A stretch of 44,237 bases of DNA from assembly GCA_046765875.1 (NCBI GenBank), contig JBKPSJ010000057.1, positions 1 through 44,237 on the forward strand, read 5' to 3'. The position numbers and the translations under genes are program-made. Position 1 is the first letter of the stretch. Each line of letters starts with the position of its first letter. This DNA is from DASRHY01 sp046765875. GTDB lineage: Bacteria; Actinomycetota; Actinomycetes; Propionibacteriales; Kribbellaceae. Of the stretch, positions 7,732-16,241 are shown in pieces. A model generated the notes under the pieces. That model saw nothing but the letters and a program-made list of their open reading frames with translations, had not been told where the DNA came from and made no database searches.

Positions 7732-8664
7732 TCAGCGTTGCGGTCCGGCGACGATGTTGACAAGCGGTTGGCCGGTCGCGTAGCGCTCGAGCTGGGATGT
7801 GACCAGCCTGGCGATCCGCGGGGCGAACGCGGTGCTGGCGCCGCCACGGTGCGGAGTGATCAGTACGTTCGGGACCGACCACAGCGGGTGACCCGCGGGC
7901 AGCGGCTCGGGATCGGTGACGTCGAGACCCGCGCGCAGCCGGCCCGACCCGAGCTCGGCGAGCAGCGCGTCGGTGTCGACGACCGAGCCGCGCGACACAT
8001 TGACGAGGAGCGCGCCGTCCTTCATCCGGCCGAGGAAGGCCCTGCCGACCATCCCCTCGGTCTCGTCGGTCGCCGGCGTCAGCAGCACGACCACGTCCGC
8101 GTGCGGCAGCAGATCGGGAAGCGCGGACACCGGCGAGACACCATCGCGCTCCCGCCGGGCGACCCGCAGTACCTCGCACTCGAACCCGGCCAGCCGGCGT
8201 TCCAGCGCCTCGCCGATCGAGCCGTACCCGACGATCAGCACGGTGCGGTCGGCCAGCGAGTCCTGGAACCCGTCGTACGCGGGCCACACCTGCCGGTCGG
8301 CGTCGCGGACAGCCTCCGGGATCTGCCGGTATGTCGACAGGATCAGCGTGACCGCGAGCTCGGCGGTCGACGCGTCGTGTACGCCGCGGGCGTTGCACAG
8401 CGTCACCCCATCAGGCAGGAACGGCAACACGTGCTCGTACCCGGCGGTCTGGGTCTGCACGACCTTCAGCGCGGGCATCTCGGTGATCACCTCGTACGCC
8501 CCCGGGCCGGCCATGTACTCGGGTACGTACAACTCGACGGTGTCGATCGAGTCCGGCCGGTCGGCACCGCCGGCGAAGTAGTCGGCCTGGTACCCGTCCG
8601 GCAGTCCGCCGAGGTACCCGTCCGGGTCCGGCCACGGCAGCCACGCCCTGATCGCGTCTCCCAT
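7732..8664 (-). CDS. D-isomer-specific 2-hydroxyacid dehydrogenase
   Basis: NAD(P)-dependent reductase of 2-keto acids (D-lactate/phosphoglycerate dehydrogenase superfamily). The nucleotide fold is clear at GYGSIGEALERRLAGFE. The catalytic Arg is in NVSRGSVVDT, the Glu in DVTDPEPLP and the His in ITPHRGGAS. Of 310 residues, the first 100 or so form the split substrate domain. Start ATG 8664 is preferred to an in-frame ATG at 8697, which would overlap the divergent neighbour; that leaves only 31 nt between the two starts. The substrate cannot be told from sequence. It leads the operon with the BNR and MoaD-like genes. Confidence 0.88.
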   Translation of the reverse strand: MGDAIRAWLPWPDPDGYLGGLPDGYQADYFAGGADRPDSIDTVELYVPEYMAGPGAYEVITEMPALKVVQTQTAGYEHVLPFLPDGVTLCNARGVHDASTAELAVTLILSTYRQIPEAVRDADRQVWPAYDGFQDSLADRTVLIVGYGSIGEALERRLAGFECEVLRVARRERDGVSPVSALPDLLPHADVVVLLTPATDETEGMVGRAFLGRMKDGALLVNVSRGSVVDTDALLAELGSGRLRAGLDVTDPEPLPAGHPLWSVPNVLITPHRGGASTAFAPRIARLVTSQLERYATGQPLVNIVAGPQR

Positions 8665-8695
8665 GGCGACGACACTACAAAAGGACGTTGTCGGC

Positions 8696-10090
8696 ATGTC
8701 GTTCTACTCTGGTCCGGTGCCTCCGGCTACCAATGACACCGCCCACGCGGCCGCCGTCGAGCGGCTGCTCGCGTCGTACCGAGCGATCCCGGACGGGGAA
8801 CCGGTGCGGCTTGCCAAGCGCACCTCGAACCTGTTCCGGCCACGTACGCCCACCGGCGTACCGGGTCTGGACGTGTCCGCACTGCGCGGCGTCATCGCGG
8901 TCGACGCGGCCAAACGCACCGCGGATGTGCAAGGCATGTGCAGCTACGAGGACCTGGTCGACGCGACGCTCCCGCACGGGCTGATGCCACTGGTGGTGCC
9001 GCAACTGCGGACCATCACGCTCGGCGGCGCGGTGAGCGGCCTCGGGATCGAGTCGACCTCGTTCCATGCCGGGCTGCCGCACGAGTCGGTGCTCGAGATG
9101 GATGTGCTGACCGGCGGCGGTGAGCTCGTCACCGCGACGCCGGACAACGAGCACTCCGACCTGTTCACGACGTTCCCGAACTCGTACGGATCGCTGGGCT
9201 ACGCGACCCGGATCCGGATCGAGCTCGCCCCGGTCAGTGCCCGGGTCGCGTTGCGCCACGTCCGGTTCGCCGACCAGAAGGAGCTCGCCGACACGATCGA
9301 CCGGATCGTTGCCGACGGCAGCTATCAGGGCGAGCCGGTGCAGTTCCTGGACGGGGTGGTGTTCACGCCGAAGGACTCGTACCTGACGCTCGGCCGGTGG
9401 ACCGACGAGCCGGGCGAGACCAGCGACTACACCGGCCAGCAGATCTACTACCGGTCGGTCGCGCAACGGAGCACCGACCTGCTCACGGCGTACGACTACC
9501 TATGGCGCTGGGACACCGACTGGTTCTGGTGCTCGCGCGCATTCGGCGCCCAGAACCCGCGGATCCGGCGGTTGTGGCCCCGGCACTACAGGCGCAGCGA
9601 CGTGTACTACCGGATCGTCGGCCTGGAGAACCGCTACCACCTGGCGGCCAGACTCGACCGGCGTCGCGGCAGGCCGGAGCGCGAGCGCGTCGTGCAGGAC
9701 GTGGAGATCCCGGTCGAGCGGCTGTCCGGCTTCCTGTCCTGGTTCGAGCAGAACGTCGGTATGCGCCCGGTCTGGCTGTGCCCGCTCAAGCTGCGCGGCG
9801 ACACCAGCTGGCCGCTGTATCCGCTCGAGCCGGGCCGTACCTACGTCAACGTCGGCTTCTGGGGCACGGTGCCGATCGCGCCCGGCGACGCCGACGGCGA
9901 CATCAACCGGCGCGTCGAGCAGGCCGTCGCCGACCACGACGGGCACAAGTCCCTCTACTCCGACGCCTACTACGACCGCGAGACGTTCGACCGGCTCTAC
10001 GACGTGCCTGCACTGGAGAAGGTGCGCGAACGATACGACCCCGGCAGCAGGCTGACCGGGCTGTACGAGAAGGCGGTGCGGCGGCGATGA
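8696..10090 (+). CDS. FAD-binding oxidoreductase of the 10-methyl fatty acid pair (BfaA/TmsA-like)
   Basis: 464-residue VAO/PCMH-type flavoprotein, related to delta-24 sterol reductases. The FAD domain is in the first 200 residues: RTSNLFRPR, VQGMCSYEDLVDATL and TLGGAVSGLGIESTSFHAG. Its stop overlaps the start of the methyltransferase as ATGA, and this flavoprotein/Cfa-like methyltransferase pairing is the arrangement shown in mycobacteria to make 10-methylstearic acid from oleoyl lipids, with the flavoprotein reducing the 10-methylene intermediate. The role is inferred from that pairing. ATG 8696 follows AAAAGGA at a long 10-nt spacing; GTG 8717, 6 nt after TACTCT (8705-8710), is an alternative leaderless start. 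Confidence 0.85.
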   Translation: MSFYSGPVPPATNDTAHAAAVERLLASYRAIPDGEPVRLAKRTSNLFRPRTPTGVPGLDVSALRGVIAVDAAKRTADVQGMCSYEDLVDATLPHGLMPLVVPQLRTITLGGAVSGLGIESTSFHAGLPHESVLEMDVLTGGGELVTATPDNEHSDLFTTFPNSYGSLGYATRIRIELAPVSARVALRHVRFADQKELADTIDRIVADGSYQGEPVQFLDGVVFTPKDSYLTLGRWTDEPGETSDYTGQQIYYRSVAQRSTDLLTAYDYLWRWDTDWFWCSRAFGAQNPRIRRLWPRHYRRSDVYYRIVGLENRYHLAARLDRRRGRPERERVVQDVEIPVERLSGFLSWFEQNVGMRPVWLCPLKLRGDTSWPLYPLEPGRTYVNVGFWGTVPIAPGDADGDINRRVEQAVADHDGHKSLYSDAYYDRETFDRLYDVPALEKVRERYDPGSRLTGLYEKAVRRR

Positions 10091-11376
10091 CGATCACCGA
10101 GAAGACCGATGTATCCGTGGCCGAGGCGTTGACCGCGGTGTTCCCGGACGGGGTGCCGTTCCGGTTCACCGCGTACGACGGCAGTACGGCCGGACCGGAG
10201 GACTCCCCGTTCGGGTTGCACCTGGTCAGCGAGCGCGGGCTGTCGTACATGCTCACCGCACCCGGCGAGCTCGGCATGGTCCGTGCGTACGTGACCGGCG
10301 ATCTGGAGGTGACCGGGGTCCATCCGGGCAACCCGTACGAGCTGGCGAAGGTGCTGGGCAACGACCTGCACTTCACCCGGCCGCCGGCGTCGGAGGCGCT
10401 GCGGATCGTGCGCGGACTCGGCTGGAGCCACCTCAAGCCGCCACCGGTCCCGCCGCAGGAGAACGCGCCGCGCTGGCGGCGTGCGATCGACGGCCTGCGG
10501 CACAGCCGGAGCCGCGACCAGTTGGCCATCCACCACCACTACGACGTGTCGAACAAGTTCTACGAGTTGGTACTCGGCCCGTCGATGACCTACACCTGCG
10601 CGGTGTTCCCGAAGCCGGACGCCTCGCTCGAGGAGGCGCAGGCGGAGAAATACGACCTGGTCGCGCGCAAGCTCGACCTCAAGCCCGGCCAGCGGTTGCT
10701 CGACGTCGGCTGCGGCTGGGGCGGGATGGTCCAGCACGCGGTCCGCGAGTACGGCGTCACAGCACTCGGCGTGACCCTTTCGCGCCAACAGGCCGAGTGG
10801 GCACAGGCCGCGATCGAGCGCGACGGGCTGGCACCGGCGGCCGAGGTCCGGCACGCCGACTACCGGGACGTGGCCGAACGCGACTTCGACGCGATCAGCT
10901 CGATCGGTTTGACCGAGCACATCGGGGTGCGCAACTACCCGGCGTACTTCACATTCCTGCTGGACCACCTCAAGCCGCAGGGCCGGTTGCTCAACCACTG
11001 CATCACCAGGCCGCACAACCGCCAGGTGGAGACCGGCCCGTTCATCGACCGATACGTGTTTCCCGACGGCGAGCTGACCGGGTCCGGCCGGGTCATCTCT
11101 GAGGCACAGGACGCCGGCTTCGAGGTGCGGCACGAGGAGAACCTGCGCGAGCACTACGCGCTCACGCTGGCCGGCTGGAGCCGCAACCTGGAGGCGAACT
11201 GGGACGAGGCGGTCAGCGAGGTCGGGCTGGCCACGGCGAAGGTCTGGGGGCTGTACCTGGCGGGCAGCCGGGTCGGGTTCGAGCTCAACAACATCCAGCT
11301 GCACCAGGTGCTCGCAGTACGGCTGGACGACCAGCACAACGCCGGTTTCGCACTTCGACCGGATTGGGGCAGCTGA
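10087..11376 (+). CDS. Cyclopropane-fatty-acid-synthase family methyltransferase (BfaB/TmsB/UfaA1-like)
   Basis: 429-residue S-adenosylmethionine enzyme that would methylenate the double bond of unsaturated acyl chains in phospholipids. The SAM site is LLDVGCGWGGMVQHAV (about residue 200). The Cfa hallmarks HHHYDVSNKFYELVLG and MTYTCAVF lie before it, and SSIGLTEHIG and NYPAYF after it. About 140 N-terminal residues form the extra lipid-binding domain seen in long Cfa/UfaA proteins. Translation is coupled to the flavoprotein through ATGA, so the product is probably a 10-methyl branched rather than a cyclopropane fatty acid (inference). About 30 nt separate it from the next gene, which has its own candidate promoter. 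Confidence 0.9.
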   Translation: MTITEKTDVSVAEALTAVFPDGVPFRFTAYDGSTAGPEDSPFGLHLVSERGLSYMLTAPGELGMVRAYVTGDLEVTGVHPGNPYELAKVLGNDLHFTRPPASEALRIVRGLGWSHLKPPPVPPQENAPRWRRAIDGLRHSRSRDQLAIHHHYDVSNKFYELVLGPSMTYTCAVFPKPDASLEEAQAEKYDLVARKLDLKPGQRLLDVGCGWGGMVQHAVREYGVTALGVTLSRQQAEWAQAAIERDGLAPAAEVRHADYRDVAERDFDAISSIGLTEHIGVRNYPAYFTFLLDHLKPQGRLLNHCITRPHNRQVETGPFIDRYVFPDGELTGSGRVISEAQDAGFEVRHEENLREHYALTLAGWSRNLEANWDEAVSEVGLATAKVWGLYLAGSRVGFELNNIQLHQVLAVRLDDQHNAGFALRPDWGS

Positions 11377-11391
11377 CAACCAGAGGTTGGC

Positions 11392-11397
11392 TAGCGT
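11392..11397 (+). promoter_or_regulatory. Candidate -10 box for the sugar dehydrogenase lipoprotein
   Basis: TAGCGT ends 6 nt before the ATG at 11404, as in leaderless transcripts, and there is no ribosome-binding site before that ATG. No clear -35. Confidence 0.4.
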
Positions 11398-11403
11398 TGC
11401 CGC

Positions 11404-12531
11404 ATGAGAGCACCTGCGGCCCTCGCGGTCATCGCACTCCTGGGCTCGCTGGCCGCCTGCAGCGGTGACGACAACGAGCCGGCCGCGAGTTCCCCGTCCA
11501 GTGCTCCGACCGGCGGCGCGTCGACGGGTGGGCCGACGCAGGCGCCGGCGGACCCGGTCGACGTGACGGTCGCCGGCACGGTCGCGACGGGGTTGAACGT
11601 GCCGTGGGGCATCGCGTTCCTGCCGGACAGGACCGCGCTGGTGGCCGAGCGCGACACCGCGAAGGTCAAGCGGATCAGCGGCTCGACGGTGACCGAGGTC
11701 GGCACCATCGAGGGCGTCGCCGGGTCGTCCGAGGGCGGCCTGCTCGGCCTCGCCGTCGACCGCGACTTCGCCAACCACCCGAACGTGTACGCGTATTACA
11801 GCTCCAACCAGAACGACAACCGGATCGCACGGCTCATCTGGAACGGGGACCGGCTCACCGACCAACAGGTGATCCTCACCGGCATCCCGATGTCGCCGAT
11901 CCACAACGGCGGCCGGCTCGCGTTCGGCCCGGACGGTTTCCTGTACGCCGGCACTGGCGACGGCAGCGAAAGCGACAACTCGCAGAACCCGAACAGCCTC
12001 GGCGGCAAGATCCTGCGGATCACCCGTGACGGCAAGCCCGCGCCCGGCAACCCGAACCCGTCGTCGCCGGTCTACACCCTCGGTCACCGCAACGTGCAGG
12101 GCCTGGCCTTCGACGACGAGGGCAAGCTGTACGCCGCGGAGTTCGGCCAGAACGAGTGGGACGAGCTGAACTACATCACCCCGCGCTCGAACTACGGCTG
12201 GCCGGCGGCCGAGGGCATCGCCCAGATGGACGGGTTCACCGACCCGATCGCGCAGTGGCACACCGACGAGGCATCGCCGTCGGGGATCGCGTTTGCCCAG
12301 GGCACCATTTTCATGGCCTCGCTGCGCGGCGCTCGTCTGTGGGCGATCCCGGTCGCCGACGGCCGCCGTACCGGCGAGCCGCAGGCGTTCTTCACCGGTG
12401 AGTTCGGCCGGCTGCGCACGGTGGTGACCGCACCGGACGGCTCGCTGTGGCTGTCGACTTCGAACACCGACGGCCGCGGCGACATCCGCGACGGCGACGA
12501 CCGCATCTTGCGGCTCACCATCAGTCATTGA
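11404..12531 (+). CDS. PQQ-dependent sugar dehydrogenase-like lipoprotein
   Basis: 375 residues. The N-terminus is a lipoprotein signal: Met-Arg, a hydrophobic run, then the lipobox LAAC with the lipidated cysteine near residue 20, followed by a Ser/Thr/Gly-rich linker to about residue 55. The rest is a six-bladed propeller of the soluble glucose/aldose sugar dehydrogenase (GSDH/Asd) family: LNVPWGIAFLPD, EGGLLGLAVD, HNGGRLAFGPDGFLYAGTGD, YTLGHRNVQGLAFD and YGWPAAEG are family marks, and the conserved HNGG His is the catalytic base in characterised enzymes. It probably oxidises aldoses outside the membrane if PQQ is available. PQQ synthesis genes are not in the window, so the cofactor is inferred. 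Confidence 0.88.
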   Translation: MRAPAALAVIALLGSLAACSGDDNEPAASSPSSAPTGGASTGGPTQAPADPVDVTVAGTVATGLNVPWGIAFLPDRTALVAERDTAKVKRISGSTVTEVGTIEGVAGSSEGGLLGLAVDRDFANHPNVYAYYSSNQNDNRIARLIWNGDRLTDQQVILTGIPMSPIHNGGRLAFGPDGFLYAGTGDGSESDNSQNPNSLGGKILRITRDGKPAPGNPNPSSPVYTLGHRNVQGLAFDDEGKLYAAEFGQNEWDELNYITPRSNYGWPAAEGIAQMDGFTDPIAQWHTDEASPSGIAFAQGTIFMASLRGARLWAIPVADGRRTGEPQAFFTGEFGRLRTVVTAPDGSLWLSTSNTDGRGDIRDGDDRILRLTISH

Positions 12532-12576
12532 GCCGCACCACGCTGGCGGCGGCGGCGTAAAGGCGGTCGACGGCTG

Positions 12577-12582
12577 TAGGGT
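12577..12582 (+). promoter_or_regulatory. Candidate -10 box for the spermidine-synthase-like gene
   Basis: TAGGGT lies 7 nt before ATG 12590, supporting a leaderless transcript starting at that ATG rather than at GTG 12581, which would overlap the hexamer. Confidence 0.45.
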
Positions 12583-12589
12583 GCCGCTC

Positions 12590-14668
12590 ATGTCCGCACC
12601 GACGACCAGCAGAACCGACGCGCCGACGCCCGGGACGCGCGTACCCGGGTGGTACTCGCCGTTGGGGGTGCGGACCAGACTGGTGATCGGCAGCGGGCTC
12701 ATGCTGTTCCTCGAGCTCGCGCTGATCCGCTGGACCGGCTCGAACGTCGTGCACCTGAGCTACTTCTCGAACTTCGTGCTGCTCGGGTCGTTCCTCGGTA
12801 TCGGCATCGGCTTCCTGCGGGCCGGCCGGGCGAAGCGGCTGCCGTACTACTCCCCCGTGGTGCTGGCGGCGCTGGTCGCGGTCATCGCGTGGCGGCCGGT
12901 GACGGTGAACCGCGGCACGGACTCGTCGATCATCTACTTCACCAGCCTGACCACTACCGGCCCGTCGGCGAAGGTGATCCTGCCGATCGTCTTCCTTGCC
13001 GTCGCGATCGTGCTGGCCGGTCCGGCGGAGCTGGTCGGTCGATGCTTCACGCAACTACCGCGGCTGACGGCGTACCGCTACGACCTGATCGGCAGCCTGA
13101 TCGGGATCGGCTCGTTCACCGGAATGTCGTACCTGGGTGCGCCGCCGGTGTGGTGGGGCCTGGTCGTCGCCTGCGTGTACGGCCTGCTGCTGGTGCCGAA
13201 GCGCCGCACGGTCGCGACCCTGATGGCCGCCGTCGCCGTGGCCACGCCGATGCTGGTGCTGCTCGGCGTCCTGCTGCACGAGTCGACGAAGACCGGGTAC
13301 AGCTGGTCGCCGTACTACAAGGTCAAGACCGAGGACAGGCAGTTCCGCGGCGTACCGGTCGTCACGATCTCCGCGAACGGGGTGCCGCACCAGCAGGCCA
13401 TCCCGGCGGCCAACCGGGTGCAGTGGGAGGCGCAGTACGGCCTGCCGTACCAGCGCGCAACCGCGAAGCCGAACAATGTGCTGATCGTCGGCGCGGGCAG
13501 CGGCACCGACGTCGCGATCGCGTTGCGCAACGGCGCCCAGCACGTCGACGCGGTCGAGATCGATCCGCGGCTGCTCGAGATCGGCCGGCAGAAGCACCCG
13601 GACCACCCCTACGACGACCCGCGCGTCACGACACACGTCGACGACGGCCGGGCGTACCTGTCGCGGACAGACAAGAAGTACGACCTCATCCTGTTCGCGC
13701 TGCCCGACTCGCTGACCCTGGTGCAGGGCGCCAGCTCGCTGCGGCTGGAGAGCTACCTGTTCACCGAGGAGGCGTTCCGCAGCGCCCGCGATCACCTGAG
13801 CCCGGGCGGCGCGTTCTCGATGTACAACTTCTACCGGGAGCCCTGGCTGATCGACCGGCTCGCGTCGACCGCCGAACAGGCCTTCGGCCACAAGCCCTGC
13901 GTGGACCGGATCGACGACCAGCTGCGCCAGTCCGTCATCACCGCCGGGCTCAGCACCGAGGACCAGCGCTGTGCGGCCGATTGGGCCGGCGCGCCGGCGG
14001 GCACACCGCCGCCCGCGACCGACGACCGGCCGTTCCTCTACCTGTTCACCGACCGGATCCCGAGTCTCTACCTCGGCACGCTCGCGCTGATCCTGCTGGC
14101 CGGCGTACTCGCGGTCGGGATCTTCGGCGGTGGCAGGTCGTACAGCCGGATGCGCCCGTACAAGGACCTGTTCCTGCTCGGCGCCGGCTTCATGCTGCTC
14201 GAGACCAAGAGCGTCACCGGGTTCGCCCTGTTGTTCGGCACCACCTGGGTGGTGAACGCGATCGTCTTCGCCGGGGTCCTGGTCGCGGTACTCGCCGCCG
14301 TCGAAGTGACCCGCCGCTTCCGCACCCCACCCGTCAAGGTCATGTACGCCGTGCTGTTCGCCGGGCTGGCGCTGGCGTGGCTGGTCCCGGACAGCTGGCT
14401 GTTGTCGTTGCCGGTGCCGCTGCGGCTGGTGGTCGCGGTGGTGATCGCGTTCCTGCCGATCTTCGCGGCCAACGTGGTCTTCGCCAAACGGTTCACCGAC
14501 ACCGCCGACCCGACCGCGAGCTTCGGTGCCAACCTGCTCGGCGCGATGGTCGGCGGCTGCCTTGAGTACCTCGGCCTGGTGCTCGGCTTCGACGGCCTGC
14601 TGATCATCGCCGCCCTGCTGTACGTCGGCGCCTTCCTGCTCCGCCCGCGTACCGCCGTCACCAGATAG
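12590..14668 (+). CDS. Membrane-embedded spermidine-synthase-like (SAM-fold) protein
   Basis: 692 residues in three parts. An N-terminal block of about 7 membrane helices (roughly residues 25-225) precedes a soluble SAM-binding Rossmann domain (about 290-460: VLIVGAGSGTDVAIAL, VDAVEIDPRLLEIG, VDDGRAYL). A C-terminal block of about 5-6 helices (about 485-685) contains LLETKSVTGFALLFGTTWVVNA. Polyamine aminopropyltransferases need an acidic catalytic motif (typically DSTDP) after the fourth strand; here the place reads LILFALPDSLTL, so ordinary spermidine synthesis is doubtful. Similar fused proteins are widespread but poorly understood. It converges on gatB, with a long palindrome between. Confidence 0.8.
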   Translation: MSAPTTSRTDAPTPGTRVPGWYSPLGVRTRLVIGSGLMLFLELALIRWTGSNVVHLSYFSNFVLLGSFLGIGIGFLRAGRAKRLPYYSPVVLAALVAVIAWRPVTVNRGTDSSIIYFTSLTTTGPSAKVILPIVFLAVAIVLAGPAELVGRCFTQLPRLTAYRYDLIGSLIGIGSFTGMSYLGAPPVWWGLVVACVYGLLLVPKRRTVATLMAAVAVATPMLVLLGVLLHESTKTGYSWSPYYKVKTEDRQFRGVPVVTISANGVPHQQAIPAANRVQWEAQYGLPYQRATAKPNNVLIVGAGSGTDVAIALRNGAQHVDAVEIDPRLLEIGRQKHPDHPYDDPRVTTHVDDGRAYLSRTDKKYDLILFALPDSLTLVQGASSLRLESYLFTEEAFRSARDHLSPGGAFSMYNFYREPWLIDRLASTAEQAFGHKPCVDRIDDQLRQSVITAGLSTEDQRCAADWAGAPAGTPPPATDDRPFLYLFTDRIPSLYLGTLALILLAGVLAVGIFGGGRSYSRMRPYKDLFLLGAGFMLLETKSVTGFALLFGTTWVVNAIVFAGVLVAVLAAVEVTRRFRTPPVKVMYAVLFAGLALAWLVPDSWLLSLPVPLRLVVAVVIAFLPIFAANVVFAKRFTDTADPTASFGANLLGAMVGGCLEYLGLVLGFDGLLIIAALLYVGAFLLRPRTAVTR

Positions 14669-14669
14669 C

Positions 14670-14741
14670 GGGTTCCCGCATCGTGTGGTGGGTTCGCGCA
14701 GCGTAAACCGTGCGCGAACCCACAACCACGTGCGGGAACCC
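14670..14741. repeat. Nested 72-bp palindrome between convergent genes (bidirectional terminator or REP-like element)
   Basis: The outer arms GGGTTCCCGCA (14670-14680) and TGCGGGAACCC (14731-14741) and the inner arms GTGGGTTCGCGCA (14688-14700) and TGCGCGAACCCAC (14711-14723) are perfect complements around a 10-nt loop. The element starts 2 nt past one stop and ends against the gatB stop. Its inner core GGGTTCGC / GCGAACCC recurs in the repeats at 38259-38680. Confidence 0.85.
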
Positions 14742-16241
14742 CTAAGAGCTGAGCTTGGTGTCGATGAGCTCGCGGACCTTGGCCGCGTCGGCCTTGCCGC
14801 GCATCTCCTTCATCACCGCGCCGATCAGCGCACCCGCCGCCGCGCCCTTGCCCGAGCGGATCTTCTCGACCACGTCCGGGTTGGCCGCGATCGCGCGGTC
14901 CACCGCCTCGGACAGCGCGCTGTCGTCGGAGACCAGCGCCCGCCCGCGCGCGGCGACGATCTCGTCCGGCGTGCCCTCGCCCTTGACCAGCCCGTCGAAG
15001 ACCTCGCGGGCCAGCTTGTCGTTGAGCTCGCCGCCGTCGACCAGCTTCTGAACCGCGGCGACCTCCGATGGTCCGACGCCCAGCGAGTCGAGCTCGTTGC
15101 CGGACTCGTTGGCGGCGCGCGCCAGCTCGCCGAGCCACCACTTCTTCGCCGCAGCCGGGGCGATGCCGAGCGCGATGGTCTGCTCGATGAGGTCCTGCGC
15201 GCCGCCGTTGACGACGTCGCGCATCTCCAGGTCGGTGAAGCCCCACTCGGCCTGCAGCCGCGTCCGCCGGGCCGCGGGCGGCTCGGGCAGCGTCTTTCCC
15301 AATTCAGCGACCCACTCGCGCGACGGCGCGATCGGCAGCAGGTCCGGCTCCGGGAAGTACCGGTAGTCCTCGGCCTGCTCCTTGCTCCGCCCGGGCGTGG
15401 TGATGCCGGTGTCCTCATGCCAGTGCCGGGTCTCCTGGGTGACCGTGTCACCGGCGTCCAGGACCGCCGCCTGGCGCCGGATCTCGTAGATCACCGCCCG
15501 CTCGACCGAGCGCAGCGAGTTGACGTTCTTGGTCTCGGTCCGGGTGCCGAACTCGGCCTGGCCCCTGGGCTTGAGCGACACATTCGCGTCGCAGCGCAGC
15601 GAGCCCTGCTCCATCCGTACGTCGGACACGCCGAGCGCACGCAGCAGGTCGCGCAGCATCCCGACGTATGCGCGGGCCACAGCGGCGGCCTTCTCGCCAG
15701 GCACCACGATCGGCTTGGTGACGATCTCGATCAGCGGGATGCCGGCCCGGTTGTAGTCGACCAGCGAGTAGTCGGCGCCGTGGATCCGGCCGGTGGCGCC
15801 GCCCACGTGCAGCGACTTGCCGGTGTCCTCCTCCATGTGCGCGCGCTCGATGTCGATCCGGTACGTCTCCCCGTCGACCACCACCTCGGTCCAGCCGTTG
15901 TAGGCGATCGGCTCGTCGTACTGACTGATCTGGTAGTTCTTCGGCATGTCCGGGTAGAAGTAGTTCTTCCGGGCGAACCGGCACCACTCGGCGATCTCGC
16001 AGTTCAGCGCGAGACCGATCCGGATCGCCGACTCCAGCGCGACCTTGTTGAGCACCGGCAGCGAGCCCGGCAGGCCGAGGCAGGTCGGGCAGACCTGGGT
16101 GTTCGGCTCGGCCCCGAACGTCGTCGGGCAGCCGCAGAACATCTTCGAGGCTGTGTTCAGCTCGACATGCACCTCGAGCCCGAGCACCGGGTCGTACCGT
16201 TCCAATGCGGTCTCGACATCGACGACGAGAGGGATCGTCAT
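14742..16241 (-). CDS. gatB: Asp-tRNA(Asn)/Glu-tRNA(Gln) amidotransferase subunit B
   Basis: Binds the mischarged tRNA and activates its acyl group with ATP for transamidation in the GatCAB complex. 499 residues: the N-terminal cradle domain contains LGLEVHVELNTASKMFC, and four cysteines form the zinc site (MFCGC and VCPTC, about residues 42-65). The helical and YqeY-like C-terminal tail (from about 350) contacts tRNA. ATG 16241 overlaps the gatA stop as ATGA and has GGAGG 7 nt upstream; a start further upstream would intrude into gatA. A long palindrome marks the transcript end. Confidence 0.97.
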   Translation of the reverse strand: MTIPLVVDVETALERYDPVLGLEVHVELNTASKMFCGCPTTFGAEPNTQVCPTCLGLPGSLPVLNKVALESAIRIGLALNCEIAEWCRFARKNYFYPDMPKNYQISQYDEPIAYNGWTEVVVDGETYRIDIERAHMEEDTGKSLHVGGATGRIHGADYSLVDYNRAGIPLIEIVTKPIVVPGEKAAAVARAYVGMLRDLLRALGVSDVRMEQGSLRCDANVSLKPRGQAEFGTRTETKNVNSLRSVERAVIYEIRRQAAVLDAGDTVTQETRHWHEDTGITTPGRSKEQAEDYRYFPEPDLLPIAPSREWVAELGKTLPEPPAARRTRLQAEWGFTDLEMRDVVNGGAQDLIEQTIALGIAPAAAKKWWLGELARAANESGNELDSLGVGPSEVAAVQKLVDGGELNDKLAREVFDGLVKGEGTPDEIVAARGRALVSDDSALSEAVDRAIAANPDVVEKIRSGKGAAAGALIGAVMKEMRGKADAAKVRELIDTKLSS

